NCBI GenBank assembly: GCA_030616465.1
Contig: JAUWXH010000149.1
Location: 1-5,952 of the forward strand
Direction of reading: 5' to 3'
DNA from: Planctomycetota bacterium
Lineage (GTDB): Bacteria; Planctomycetota; Phycisphaerae; UBA1845; Fen-1342
DNA: 5,952 nt
Of the stretch, positions 1 to 5,952 are shown piece after piece. The notes under the pieces are model-generated. The model searched no databases. It had not been told where the DNA came from and saw only the letters and a list, made by a program, of their open reading frames with translations. Position 1 is the first letter of the stretch. Each line of letters starts with the position of its first letter. The position numbers and the translations under genes are program-made.

Positions 1-11
1 GGCCCGGCATA

Positions 12-1331
12 CTACTCTTGATCTCGAATCCAAGCGATCGCGGCTTCCAGTGCCGGATCTCGGCCTTGGAGCAGCCCCTCGCGAGTTGGATGGACCTCGA
101 TGTCCGGAATGACGCCAACGCCTTCGAGTTTCTTGCCGCCGGCGGAGACGAAGTTGGCGGTCGCATAGAGGAAGACGTCGTCGTTCGGGAGCGTAGTGAA
201 CTGGCCTGGCAACGCTTCGCCTTTTGTACGCGATCCGACGATGCAGGCGCGGTTGAGCTCCTGAAGTCCACTCGCCAGGAACTCCGAGGCCGAGCCGGAC
301 AAGCCGTCCACCAGAACGACGAGCGGCCCATCATAAGTTGTCGGCCGGGCTTGGATTATCAGCTTCAGCTCATTGTCGCGCATGTGCAGCGTTCCCAGGT
401 GCCGGTCCTCTTCGACGAACCAACCCGCCATGCCCATGGCCATGGCGCCCAGACCACCGCTGTTGCCGCGTAGGTCAATGATAACGCCTTTGGCGTCCAT
501 GAACGACTGCATGCCCTCGTTGAACGTCTTCATCACGTACGGTGGATCAACAAAGCCGTTGAAGGCGATGTAGCCGATGTTGTCGTCGAGCGTCTTGACA
601 TCGATCCAGGCGCGCACGGTCCCCAAGTTGCCGAGGCGGCTTGTTCGGCCCCGCTGCTCAGCCAGCGGGATTTCGCGTTCGACCGTCCCGTGATGACCGT
701 CGAGGAACGCAACGGCGACGGTATCTCCGACTTGCCCCATCAACTGCGGAATGACGGCATAGGCCAAGCGCAGCGGCTTGCTCAGGTTGTCCTCAAGCTC
801 CAGCGTCAGCTTCTCAAGCCGAGAGACGACGTCGAGCTCGCCGATGCGGATGATCTCCCACCCGGTCCGCACGCCGAGCTGGTCGGCCGGCGAGCCCTCG
901 ACCACCGAGGTGACCAGCGCGTGGCCATCGATGACGCGGACGTCGATTCCGGTAGCACCATCCTGGGGGCTTTCGCCGCCGGGCTGGTCCAGGTCCTTGT
1001 ACACCTCGGCGGGGATGATCGCGAAGTGGGACAGCTCCAGACGTGAAATCATGTCGCGCATGACGGCGCGTGCCTCGGACATGACGGCCGCCTGTTCGAT
1101 CTTCGGCCGCAATTCGTGGCGGACCGCCGGCCAGTCGAGCCCGTCGAACTCCGGGTCCCAATACTCGTCGTGAATGGTGGTCCAGACGTGCTCGAACGAT
1201 TCGACGTTGAGCTGCCGCTGCTGCTGCGTTAGCAGCGGCTCTTTCCGCGTCGGCGCGCAGCCTGCGGGAAGCAACGCGACAGCCAAACAAGCGGTCGCCG
1301 TCAGCACAGCGCAGTATCGTCTACACATCAT
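12..1331 (-). CDS. S41 family peptidase (C-terminal processing/tricorn-like), probable exported lipoprotein
   Basis: A 439-residue protein likely acting in the periplasm or at the cell envelope. Residues 1-25 form a signal peptide: basic MMCRRYC, a hydrophobic stretch, then LPAGC with Cys25 as the candidate lipidated residue. Proline at -3 departs from the standard lipobox. Residues 35-115 look like the helical N-terminal domain of S41 proteins and include SH102. Residues about 125-190 are PDZ-like (VEGSPADQLGVRTGWEIIRI). The protease core shows IDLRGNSGG (285-293), the nucleophile motif GSASE (346-350, Ser347) and a typical end, GVGVIPDIEV. Aligned without gaps to E. coli Prc, the catalytic lysine position (Ser+25) falls on Glu372, with Lys370 two residues earlier. 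Activity is therefore uncertain, and the substrate is unknown. The start is one of two adjacent ATGs (1331 or 1328), behind GGGAG at 1335-1339. The frame stays open upstream to 2063, but that part is low-complexity Arg/Ser/Pro/Ala text overlapping the aminotransferase gene. The gene stands alone after a 310-base gap. Confidence 0.9.
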   Translation of the reverse strand: MMCRRYCAVLTATACLAVALLPAGCAPTRKEPLLTQQQRQLNVESFEHVWTTIHDEYWDPEFDGLDWPAVRHELRPKIEQAAVMSEARAVMRDMISRLELSHFAIIPAEVYKDLDQPGGESPQDGATGIDVRVIDGHALVTSVVEGSPADQLGVRTGWEIIRIGELDVVSRLEKLTLELEDNLSKPLRLAYAVIPQLMGQVGDTVAVAFLDGHHGTVEREIPLAEQRGRTSRLGNLGTVRAWIDVKTLDDNIGYIAFNGFVDPPYVMKTFNEGMQSFMDAKGVIIDLRGNSGGLGAMAMGMAGWFVEEDRHLGTLHMRDNELKLIIQARPTTYDGPLVVLVDGLSGSASEFLASGLQELNRACIVGSRTKGEALPGQFTTLPNDDVFLYATANFVSAGGKKLEGVGVIPDIEVHPTREGLLQGRDPALEAAIAWIRDQE

Positions 1332-1334
1332 TCT

Positions 1335-1339
1335 CTCCC
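1335..1339 (-). promoter_or_regulatory. Ribosome binding site of the S41 peptidase gene
   Basis: On the minus strand GGGAG lies 3 bases before the ATG at 1331 and 6 bases before the ATG at 1328. The spacing slightly favours the second ATG as the true start. Both give the same signal peptide apart from one methionine. Confidence 0.45.
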
Positions 1340-1415
1340 GCGTCCGGAAGCAGCAAAGCGGTTTCGCGACGCGCTGGAGTACCCCCTCGCTCCAATCATG
1401 CGACGTAACCGGGGC

Positions 1416-1431
1416 ATTCGCCTCAGCGAAT
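1416..1431. repeat. Perfect 6-bp inverted repeat with 4-base loop upstream of the S41 peptidase
   Basis: The plus strand reads attcgc-ctca-gcgaat, a perfect 6-bp stem with a 4-base loop, about 85 bases upstream of the peptidase start. It could be an operator half-site pair or a leader RNA hairpin. No T run follows on either strand, so it is not a standard intrinsic terminator. A short repeat like this can arise by chance in 310 bases. Confidence 0.35.
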
Positions 1432-1641
1432 ACGGAAAAGTCCGTGCGTTCCATGGCCGGGTTTACACACGCTCCAGCTAGCGCCCCATCACTCCGTTGC
1501 TCGCTGGATTCAGCCCGGGGGCCGCGGTGCTCCCGATGAGCGTCTCCACTCCGGCAGGCAGGGCCTGATTGTCTTCGTTGCTCGCCACTCCGGGATTCTA
1601 CGCCACGGCGCGCAGGCCCGCCCCGCTTGCCGGCGATGCCC

Positions 1642-2940
1642 CTAGGAATCCGCGGTGACCCATTCGGCGATTCGCTCGACGCCGTGCAGGACGCGCTCGC
1701 ACCACCGGCGGGTGAAATCGGCCGGCAGGTCTTCGTGCAGCGGGATGCTCTCGCTGGCGGCCAGCACGCGGGCGCCGTTGAAATCGACGTAGGCGAGCCG
1801 GGCGGTGAGCTCACTCCGCGAGCGGGCGAAGGCCACGCCGGGCAGGATCGCCACGGCCGCTTCCTCCAGCAGGCGGTTGCAGAGTGCGGCCCCCTTCTCG
1901 ATCCCGCGTTTGGCGAGGCGCTCGCGCAGGGGCGAGAAGTCGAGGAACAGGTAGAACGCGCCGTCGGGGACAAACACGCGAACGCCGGCTTGGTCCAGAA
2001 TATCCGCGCACTGTCGGCCGAGCGCGGCCAGAATCCGGCGCGCGTGCCAGAGATAGCGTTCAATGTCCACCCCGCCGCGGAAAGCCGTCACGGCGGCGTG
2101 CTGGATGGGCGCGCTGACGGAGGTGTACGTTTCGCTGGCGACCGCAGCCATCGCGTCGAGCAGCCAATAGAGGTCCGGGGGGAAGTGGAAGGTACCGAGC
2201 CGCCAGCCGCCGGCCCCACACCACTTGGACAGCCCGGAACTGACGATCGTGCCCTCGGGGTAGAAGCGCGCGATCGAGACGTGCTGGGCCTGGTGGTGGA
2301 GCTGCCCGTAGATTTCGTCGGACAGGACGATGGCCTCGAACCGGCGGGCCACCTCGGCGATCGCTTTCAGCTCGTCCGGCGTAAACGTCCGGCCGGACGG
2401 GTTGCTCGGGTAGTTCAGCACCAGCAGGCGCGGGCGGTAATCGTCATGGACGAGTTCCCACGAGCGCTGTAGCTGCTCGGCGGTGATTCGCCAGCCCTGC
2501 TCGTGGCTGGTGTGGATCATACTCACCTTGCGGCCGATGATGTGGGCCTGCGGCAGGTACGAAACCCAGCAGGGCGTGGTGATGATGATCTCGCCGTAGT
2601 AAGTTAATTGCAGGAGGAACATCAGCTCCTTAGAGCCCGGGCCGATGATCACGCCGTCCGCATACGCCTCGATCTCGTCATGGCTGCGGTGGAAGTCGGC
2701 GACCGCCTCGCGCAAGGCGGGCAAACCTCTGACCGGGAGATAGCTCTTCTCGGGTGCGGCGAGGCGCAGCGCCTCGACGACCGGGCCCGGCACCGGGAAG
2801 GGCGACTGCCCGAGGCCCAGGTTGCAGATGGCGTGCCCCTCTTGACGCAACTGGTGGCAACGTTCGTTGAGCGCCAGCGTCGCCGAGAGCCCCATCCCAC
2901 GCAGGTTCAGATTCAGGCTGACGTGTTTTTGTGTGTTCAT
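1642..2940 (-). CDS. Class I/II (fold type I) PLP-dependent aminotransferase
   Basis: A 432-residue cytoplasmic enzyme predicted to move an amino group between an amino acid and a 2-oxo acid using pyridoxal phosphate. The PLP-lysine signature is complete: GLSKWCGAGGWRLG at 236-249, with Lys239 the Schiff-base residue and Arg247 the phosphate contact. Other fold type I landmarks are GPGSKELMF (100-108), NYPSNPSG (176-183, Ser where many members have Thr), LSDEIYG (206-212) and RLAYVDFNG (381-389), where Arg381 is the likely substrate-carboxylate arginine. N-terminal GLGQSPFPVPGPVVEAL and YLPVRGLPALREAV fit the same family. It is about 30-40 residues longer than the usual AspC-like enzyme, mostly at the C-terminus. 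The ATG at 2940 has no clear Shine-Dalgarno; Met16 is a less likely start because family-like text already begins around it. Substrate cannot be read from the sequence; aspartate or aromatic amino acids are possible. It follows pheT after 187 bases, so it may be transcribed separately. Confidence 0.93.
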   Translation of the reverse strand: MNTQKHVSLNLNLRGMGLSATLALNERCHQLRQEGHAICNLGLGQSPFPVPGPVVEALRLAAPEKSYLPVRGLPALREAVADFHRSHDEIEAYADGVIIGPGSKELMFLLQLTYYGEIIITTPCWVSYLPQAHIIGRKVSMIHTSHEQGWRITAEQLQRSWELVHDDYRPRLLVLNYPSNPSGRTFTPDELKAIAEVARRFEAIVLSDEIYGQLHHQAQHVSIARFYPEGTIVSSGLSKWCGAGGWRLGTFHFPPDLYWLLDAMAAVASETYTSVSAPIQHAAVTAFRGGVDIERYLWHARRILAALGRQCADILDQAGVRVFVPDGAFYLFLDFSPLRERLAKRGIEKGAALCNRLLEEAAVAILPGVAFARSRSELTARLAYVDFNGARVLAASESIPLHEDLPADFTRRWCERVLHGVERIAEWVTADS

Positions 2941-3020
2941 GCTCTGCTGCCGGTGAACAGGTCTCCGGATCGGGTCCGTAAGAAGGCGCGCGGTCGGCCG
3001 ACGGCGCTCGTCAACCAGGC

Positions 3021-3050
3021 ATAGTACACTTTTCCAGGCGCTGCTTTCCA
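3021..3050 (-). promoter_or_regulatory. Candidate sigma-70-like promoter for the aminotransferase gene
   Basis: On the minus strand TGGAAA (3045-3050) and TACTAT (3021-3026) are 18 bases apart. Each matches 4 of 6 consensus bases. Transcription would begin near 3014, giving a leader of about 75 bases. The match is weak and was found by eye; its support is mainly that it is the only AT-richer patch in this gap. Confidence 0.25.
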
Positions 3051-3074
3051 GCGGTGTCCCGCTCCATCGCGGGA
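3039..3074. repeat. Two adjacent small hairpins in the gap after pheT
   Basis: The first is tcccgc (3057-3062) paired with gcggga (3069-3074) across a 6-base loop. The second is cgctg (3039-3043) paired with cagcg (3049-3053) across a 5-base loop. They lie 54-90 bases past the pheT stop in the direction of transcription. Neither is followed by a T run on the minus strand, so a terminator call is not supported. They could slow or protect the pheST transcript. The second stem overlaps the candidate -35 box at 3045-3050. Confidence 0.25.
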
Positions 3075-3127
3075 GCTGACGGCTGACGGGAACGCCGGCC
3101 GCTGCGCAGGGGTGGGCGGAGGCTGCC

Positions 3128-4978
3128 CTACGTTTGGAGCAGCCCCTCCAAGCTCAGCTCCATTACCGAGACCGGGTGCTTCAGGCCGTAGTCTTCGAGG
3201 ACTTCGGGGTAGACCTCGCCCATGGTGCCGACGCGCCGGCCGTCGGGAGAGAATATGGCCGCGACACGGCTGGGGATGTAGCTCGGGTGCTCGGCGGGCT
3301 TGACCTCGACGCGTACGTCCATCTCGTGCACGAACGCGTCGGCCACGGCGCGGATGTCCGCGTAGCCGACGTGGGTGCCGATCATCGCCGCCGCGACGAA
3401 ACGCTCCTCGCGGGCGCCGGTTTCCGTCTCGGGATCGACGAAGCAGCAGTCGCCGACCTCGAAGAGGTGTTGCGGCAGGTCGTATTGCTTGTTGATGGCG
3501 AGGGTTTCGAGCAGGCCGGGCAGCAGGCTGACGCGGCAGATGGTCTGCTCGGTGCTGATGGGGTTTTCAATTCTGACGGCCCGCGGGTCGGGCTCGATCC
3601 GCCACTTTCCGAACGCCGCCGGCTCGCTGGTGAGCACCAGTGTCATCACCTGATGGAACCCGAGCCCGGTCATGATCCGCCGGGCGGTCGCGGCGTGCTC
3701 CTCGATCGGGCGCGGCGCGCCGACGGTGAAGGTCGGCACCAGCTCGGGCGTGAGATTCTCGTATCCGTACGCGATGGCAACGTCCTCGATCAGGTCGATC
3801 GGGTGCATGACGTCGTTGCGGTACGCCGGTACAAACACCCTCAGCTTGTCGGCGTGTCCGGCTTCCTCCACGCCGTGGCCCATCGATTCGAGCAGTTCGG
3901 CGACCTGTCCGGCCTTAAGCGCCACGCCGATGGTCTCGGCGGCCTGCCGCACGTCGAGCGTCATCTGGGTGGGGGCGAGGTCAGGGGTGATGCGCGCGCC
4001 GTCGGGCGCTTCGATCATCACGGACTCGACATCGATCCGCGGCATCATCTCTTTGAGGCTGGTGACGACGATATTGAGGGCGCGGTGCACGGTGCGTCGC
4101 GCCAGGCCGGTGACGTCGATGAAGAACTGCCGCGTCTGCATAGTCACGCGGGTTGCTTCGCTGTTGATGATCGGCGGCATCGACAGCACGTTGCCCTCCC
4201 CGTCGCGCAGCAGCGGGTACTTGCTGAACGGCCTGAGCAAGTGCGCGTAGGCCTGCCCCGTCTTGTGCTTTTCGAGGATTCCCCGCGGCGTGAGCAGGCT
4301 GTCGGGATCGTTCGGGGGCAGACCGAGCGGGACAAACTTGAGGTCGTCCGGATCGACGGCGTCGTAGCGGAACGTCTCGCCCGCGAGCGTGTCGAGGTCG
4401 TAGACGCCGATCGAGGCGAGCTTGCGGTCGCGTCCGAGCGCCCAGTGCAGGTCTTCCTGGAGATTCATGACCATTTTGATGGTGTTGCTGTCGAGCTGGA
4501 CGTTGCGGACCACGGCACAGGCGATATGCGGCCTCAAGCTGTCTTCGTTCGACAGATTCGGGTCCACTTTGACCTTGATCCGGGCAGCGGACAGGACGTA
4601 CTCGGGCAGGCCGGCGGCGATGCCAAGATAGCTGCGGATATAGCGGGACATGCCGCCGGGGTCGAAGATATCGGGTCGCACGGGCAGCAGATCGAGGCGA
4701 AGGACCGTGTTAGGCCCCAGGTCGCCGAGGTCGGAAGGCGAAGCCCGGAAGTCCGCCCCGCAGTTGGAGCAGCTCAGCGGTGGACCCTGGGCTTCGGTGC
4801 GGTCATAGATCTTGCCGCACACGTTGCAGGTGTACTGCTGCATTTCGGCCACTTCCTCGACGGCGCAGCCCAGCTTGGGCAGGAGCTTGGCGAGGTCGTC
4901 GAGGGACATCGGCGGCGCGTCGTCGTCACGGGCGATACGCGGCAGCAGCATGTCAACCGGCATGTCTATGATCGGCAC
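3128..4978 (-). CDS. pheT: Phenylalanine--tRNA ligase beta subunit, archaeal/eukaryotic type, with zinc-ribbon insertion
   Basis: Beta subunit of cytoplasmic PheRS, which charges tRNA-Phe; this subunit holds the editing and structural domains. The 616 residues run in archaeal PheT order: N-terminal MPIIDMPVDMLLPRI; a four-Cys ribbon at 49-77; RPD (101-103); the B3/B4 editing domain with NLQEDLHWALGR, KFVPLGLP and SMPPIINSEATRVT (266-279); IDVTG (287-291); a B5 domain ending in PAYRND and DLIEDVAIAYGYEN (to 408); and a catalytic-like C-terminal domain (about 425-616) with IENPIS and HPSYIPSRV. The bacterial N-terminal tRNA-binding OB domain and C-terminal ferredoxin-like anticodon domain are absent. 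It is about 60 residues longer than archaeal PheT, partly because of the ribbon. I chose GTG at 4978 because AGAGGA precedes it by 6 bases and the protein then begins MP as in archaeal PheT. An upstream in-frame GTG at 4999 has no Shine-Dalgarno. It overlaps pheS by 13 bases, which suggests translational coupling. Confidence 0.95.
   Translation of the reverse strand: MPIIDMPVDMLLPRIARDDDAPPMSLDDLAKLLPKLGCAVEEVAEMQQYTCNVCGKIYDRTEAQGPPLSCSNCGADFRASPSDLGDLGPNTVLRLDLLPVRPDIFDPGGMSRYIRSYLGIAAGLPEYVLSAARIKVKVDPNLSNEDSLRPHIACAVVRNVQLDSNTIKMVMNLQEDLHWALGRDRKLASIGVYDLDTLAGETFRYDAVDPDDLKFVPLGLPPNDPDSLLTPRGILEKHKTGQAYAHLLRPFSKYPLLRDGEGNVLSMPPIINSEATRVTMQTRQFFIDVTGLARRTVHRALNIVVTSLKEMMPRIDVESVMIEAPDGARITPDLAPTQMTLDVRQAAETIGVALKAGQVAELLESMGHGVEEAGHADKLRVFVPAYRNDVMHPIDLIEDVAIAYGYENLTPELVPTFTVGAPRPIEEHAATARRIMTGLGFHQVMTLVLTSEPAAFGKWRIEPDPRAVRIENPISTEQTICRVSLLPGLLETLAINKQYDLPQHLFEVGDCCFVDPETETGAREERFVAAAMIGTHVGYADIRAVADAFVHEMDVRVEVKPAEHPSYIPSRVAAIFSPDGRRVGTMGEVYPEVLEDYGLKHPVSVMELSLEGLLQT
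4748..4834 (-). other. Rubredoxin-like zinc-ribbon segment inside PheT
   Basis: PheT residues 49-77 contain YTCNVCGKIYD and LSCSNCGADF, giving the pattern CxxC-x15-CxxC with Cys51, Cys54, Cys70 and Cys73. Each CxxC is followed by Gly, as in rubredoxin knuckles, but the linker is much shorter than in rubredoxin. Four cysteines in this geometry normally bind zinc, or less often iron. The segment sits between the N-terminal helix region and the RPD motif, where the archaeal PheT sequences I recall have a short acidic linker and no cysteine pairs. Metal binding and function are inferred. Confidence 0.75.
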
Positions 4979-5952
4979 AGCGGTTCCTCTCGCAGCCACG
5001 GCATGGTGGCGAAGTACAGATCACCGATGGCCTCCAGACCGTGAATCATCATCGCCAGACGCTCCAGACCCAGGCCCCAGGCGAGCACGCGGTCGCTGAT
5101 GCCGACCGGGAGCGTCACTTCCGGGCGGAAGATTCCCGACCCACCCATCTCGACCCACTCGCGGCGGTTCTCCAGGTAAAGGTGGACTTCCGCCGACGGT
5201 TCGGTGTAGGGGAAGAAGCTCGGCGTGACCTTCACCTTGGCAAAGCCCATCTTTCTGTAGAACGCTTGAAGCGTGCCGACCAGGCTCGCCAGGCTCGCTT
5301 GCGCATCGACGATAATGCCGTCCACCTGGTGGAAAACCGGCAGATGCTTGTAGTCGGCGGTCTCGCGGCGGAACACCGGGCCGATGGTGAAGTATTTGCC
5401 GGGGCGGCCCTGCGTGTGGCCCGCCAGCGCCCGAATGGTGGCCGCCGTCGTGTGCGTGCGCAGCACGGGCTTGGCGGCCAGATCGCGGTCCCAGCGGTAC
5501 TGCCACCCGGTCGAGCCGCTGTCGCCGCCGTTCTCGTGCGTGGCGCGTACGCGCTCGACCAGCTCGTCCCGCGGCAGCTTGGAGCAGTCGGGACGTGCGA
5601 CGTAGAAAGTGTCCTGCATGTCGCGGGCGGGGTGGTCCTGCGGCTGGAAGAGAGCGTCGAAGTCCCAGAAACTTGATTCCACCCACGGACTGCTGATCTC
5701 CTCGAAACCCATCTCCAGGAACACACGCCGAACCTTGTCCAACGTCCGCTGGAAGGCGTGCTCCTTGCCCGGATGCAGCTTCTTGGCGGCCAGGGTGACA
5801 TCGTACGGCTGAAGATCGACTTGGCGCCAGCCGCCCTCGGCAAGCAGATCAGGCGTGAGCTGGGTGACCGTGCGGCGACCCTTGACGCCCTCAGCCAGCA
5901 GCCGACGACCGGCGTCGGTAAGCGACACCTGCCGCTCGGTGCGCTGCTTGAT
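4966..5952 (-). CDS. pheS: Phenylalanine--tRNA ligase alpha subunit, archaeal/eukaryotic type (5' end outside window)
   Basis: Catalytic subunit of PheRS, a class II aminoacyl-tRNA synthetase that activates phenylalanine and joins it to tRNA-Phe. The frame is open to the window edge, giving 328 residues (numbered from the edge). A GTG at 5928 is probably not the start: the text there, RQVSLTDAGRRLLAEG, matches an internal segment of archaeal PheS (LTxEGxxYLxxG), which has a further N-terminal region. The core shows motif 1 around HPGKEHAF (60-67) and FDALFQPQDHPARD (98-111), LRTHTT (164-169), motif 2 FRRE (194-197) with HLPVFHQVDG (203-212), FPYTEPS (247-253), GIFRPEV, and motif 3 GLGLERLAM with Arg298. 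The end, PLCRS, resembles the eukaryotic FARSA terminus. In the Phe-binding FHQxEG motif the Glu is Asp211. Its partner pheT begins 13 bases before this gene stops. Confidence 0.95.
   Translation of the reverse strand: MKQRTERQVSLTDAGRRLLAEGVKGRRTVTQLTPDLLAEGGWRQVDLQPYDVTLAAKKLHPGKEHAFQRTLDKVRRVFLEMGFEEISSPWVESSFWDFDALFQPQDHPARDMQDTFYVARPDCSKLPRDELVERVRATHENGGDSGSTGWQYRWDRDLAAKPVLRTHTTAATIRALAGHTQGRPGKYFTIGPVFRRETADYKHLPVFHQVDGIIVDAQASLASLVGTLQAFYRKMGFAKVKVTPSFFPYTEPSAEVHLYLENRREWVEMGGSGIFRPEVTLPVGISDRVLAWGLGLERLAMMIHGLEAIGDLYFATMPWLREEPLCRS
4985..4990 (-). promoter_or_regulatory. Ribosome binding site of pheT, inside the end of pheS
   Basis: The minus strand reads AGAGGA, then ACCGCT, then GTG at 4978. 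The good match and 6-base spacing decide the pheT start. The site lies within the last codons of pheS, so ribosomes finishing pheS pass directly over it. Confidence 0.7.

Larger units (their letters stand above)
1332..1641. other. 310-base intergenic region between the aminotransferase and S41 peptidase genes
   Basis: No coding sequence is convincing here. Frames crossing it translate to low-complexity Arg/Ser/Ala-rich text with no family motifs. I looked for a hairpin plus U-tract after the aminotransferase stop and saw none on the minus strand. Small GC-rich inverted repeats occur at 1516-1535 (one mismatch on the minus strand) and 1555-1567 (5-bp stem, 3-base loop), neither followed by a T run. 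I saw no good -35/-10 pair before the peptidase gene, although a promoter must lie here if the gene is transcribed alone. The clearest structure is the inverted repeat at 1416-1431. Confidence 0.6.

Noticed and set aside
66..80. A 15-base identical repeat (ttggagcagcccctc) also at 3134-3148
   Set aside because: Both copies lie in frame and encode the same five residues, EGLLQ, near the C-termini of the peptidase and PheT. With no surrounding similarity it is most likely chance.
1555..1567. Hairpin caggc-agg-gcctg as a terminator for the aminotransferase
   Set aside because: The stem is only 5 bp and no T run follows on the minus strand.
1332..2063. Upstream extension of the S41 peptidase frame to 2063
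   Set aside because: The extra 244 codons are low-complexity and overlap the end of the aminotransferase gene. A signal peptide and ribosome binding site mark the start at 1331/1328.
1627..2472. A 281-codon plus-strand frame opposite the aminotransferase
   Set aside because: Antisense shadow with no recognisable motifs; the minus-strand frame carries the full PLP signature.
3057..3074. Hairpin after pheT as an intrinsic terminator
   Set aside because: The 6-bp stem has no T run on the minus strand, so it is listed only as a small repeat.
3134..5044. A 636-codon open frame on the plus strand opposite pheT
   Set aside because: It is the antisense shadow of a high-GC gene. Its translation is rich in Asp, Val, Gly, Arg and His with no family motif, whereas the minus-strand frame is a clear PheT.
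5926..5928. GTG at 5928 as the pheS start
   Set aside because: The frame stays open to the window edge and the surrounding residues match an internal segment of archaeal PheS.

Overview
All four genes supported here lie on the minus strand. Reading right to left they are pheS (cut by the right edge), pheT, a class I/II PLP-dependent aminotransferase, and an S41 family peptidase with a lipoprotein-like signal peptide. GC is high (about 60-65 % by eye), which makes many antisense and out-of-frame ORFs appear open. None of those shadows is annotated.

Region by region. 5952-4966: the C-terminal 328 codons of the phenylalanyl-tRNA synthetase alpha subunit. 4978-3128: the beta subunit, overlapping pheS by 13 bases and starting at a GTG behind a good Shine-Dalgarno site. 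Both subunits are of the archaeal/eukaryotic type, not the usual bacterial type. The beta subunit also carries an apparent four-cysteine, rubredoxin-like zinc ribbon inserted in its N-terminal region, the most unusual thing in the window. 3127-2941: a 187-base gap with two small hairpins and a weak promoter candidate. 2940-1642: the aminotransferase, with a complete PLP-lysine signature. 1641-1332: a 310-base gap with no convincing gene, holding a perfect 6-bp inverted repeat. 1331-12: the exported S41 peptidase with a PDZ-like segment, whose catalytic lysine position appears to hold glutamate.

Organism. The exported peptidase with a near-lipobox, the compact gene spacing and the Shine-Dalgarno use point to a bacterium. 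A high-GC bacterium with archaeal-type PheRS could be a planctomycete-like or other PVC-type lineage; spirochaetes are the classic bacterial holders of this PheRS type. This assignment is inference and an archaeon is not strictly excluded.

Working together. pheS and pheT form a translationally coupled pair encoding the two subunits of one aminoacyl-tRNA synthetase. The aminotransferase and the peptidase follow on the same strand but across gaps of 187 and 310 bases, so they are probably separate transcription units. A metabolic link between the aminotransferase and phenylalanine is possible but not shown by the sequence.
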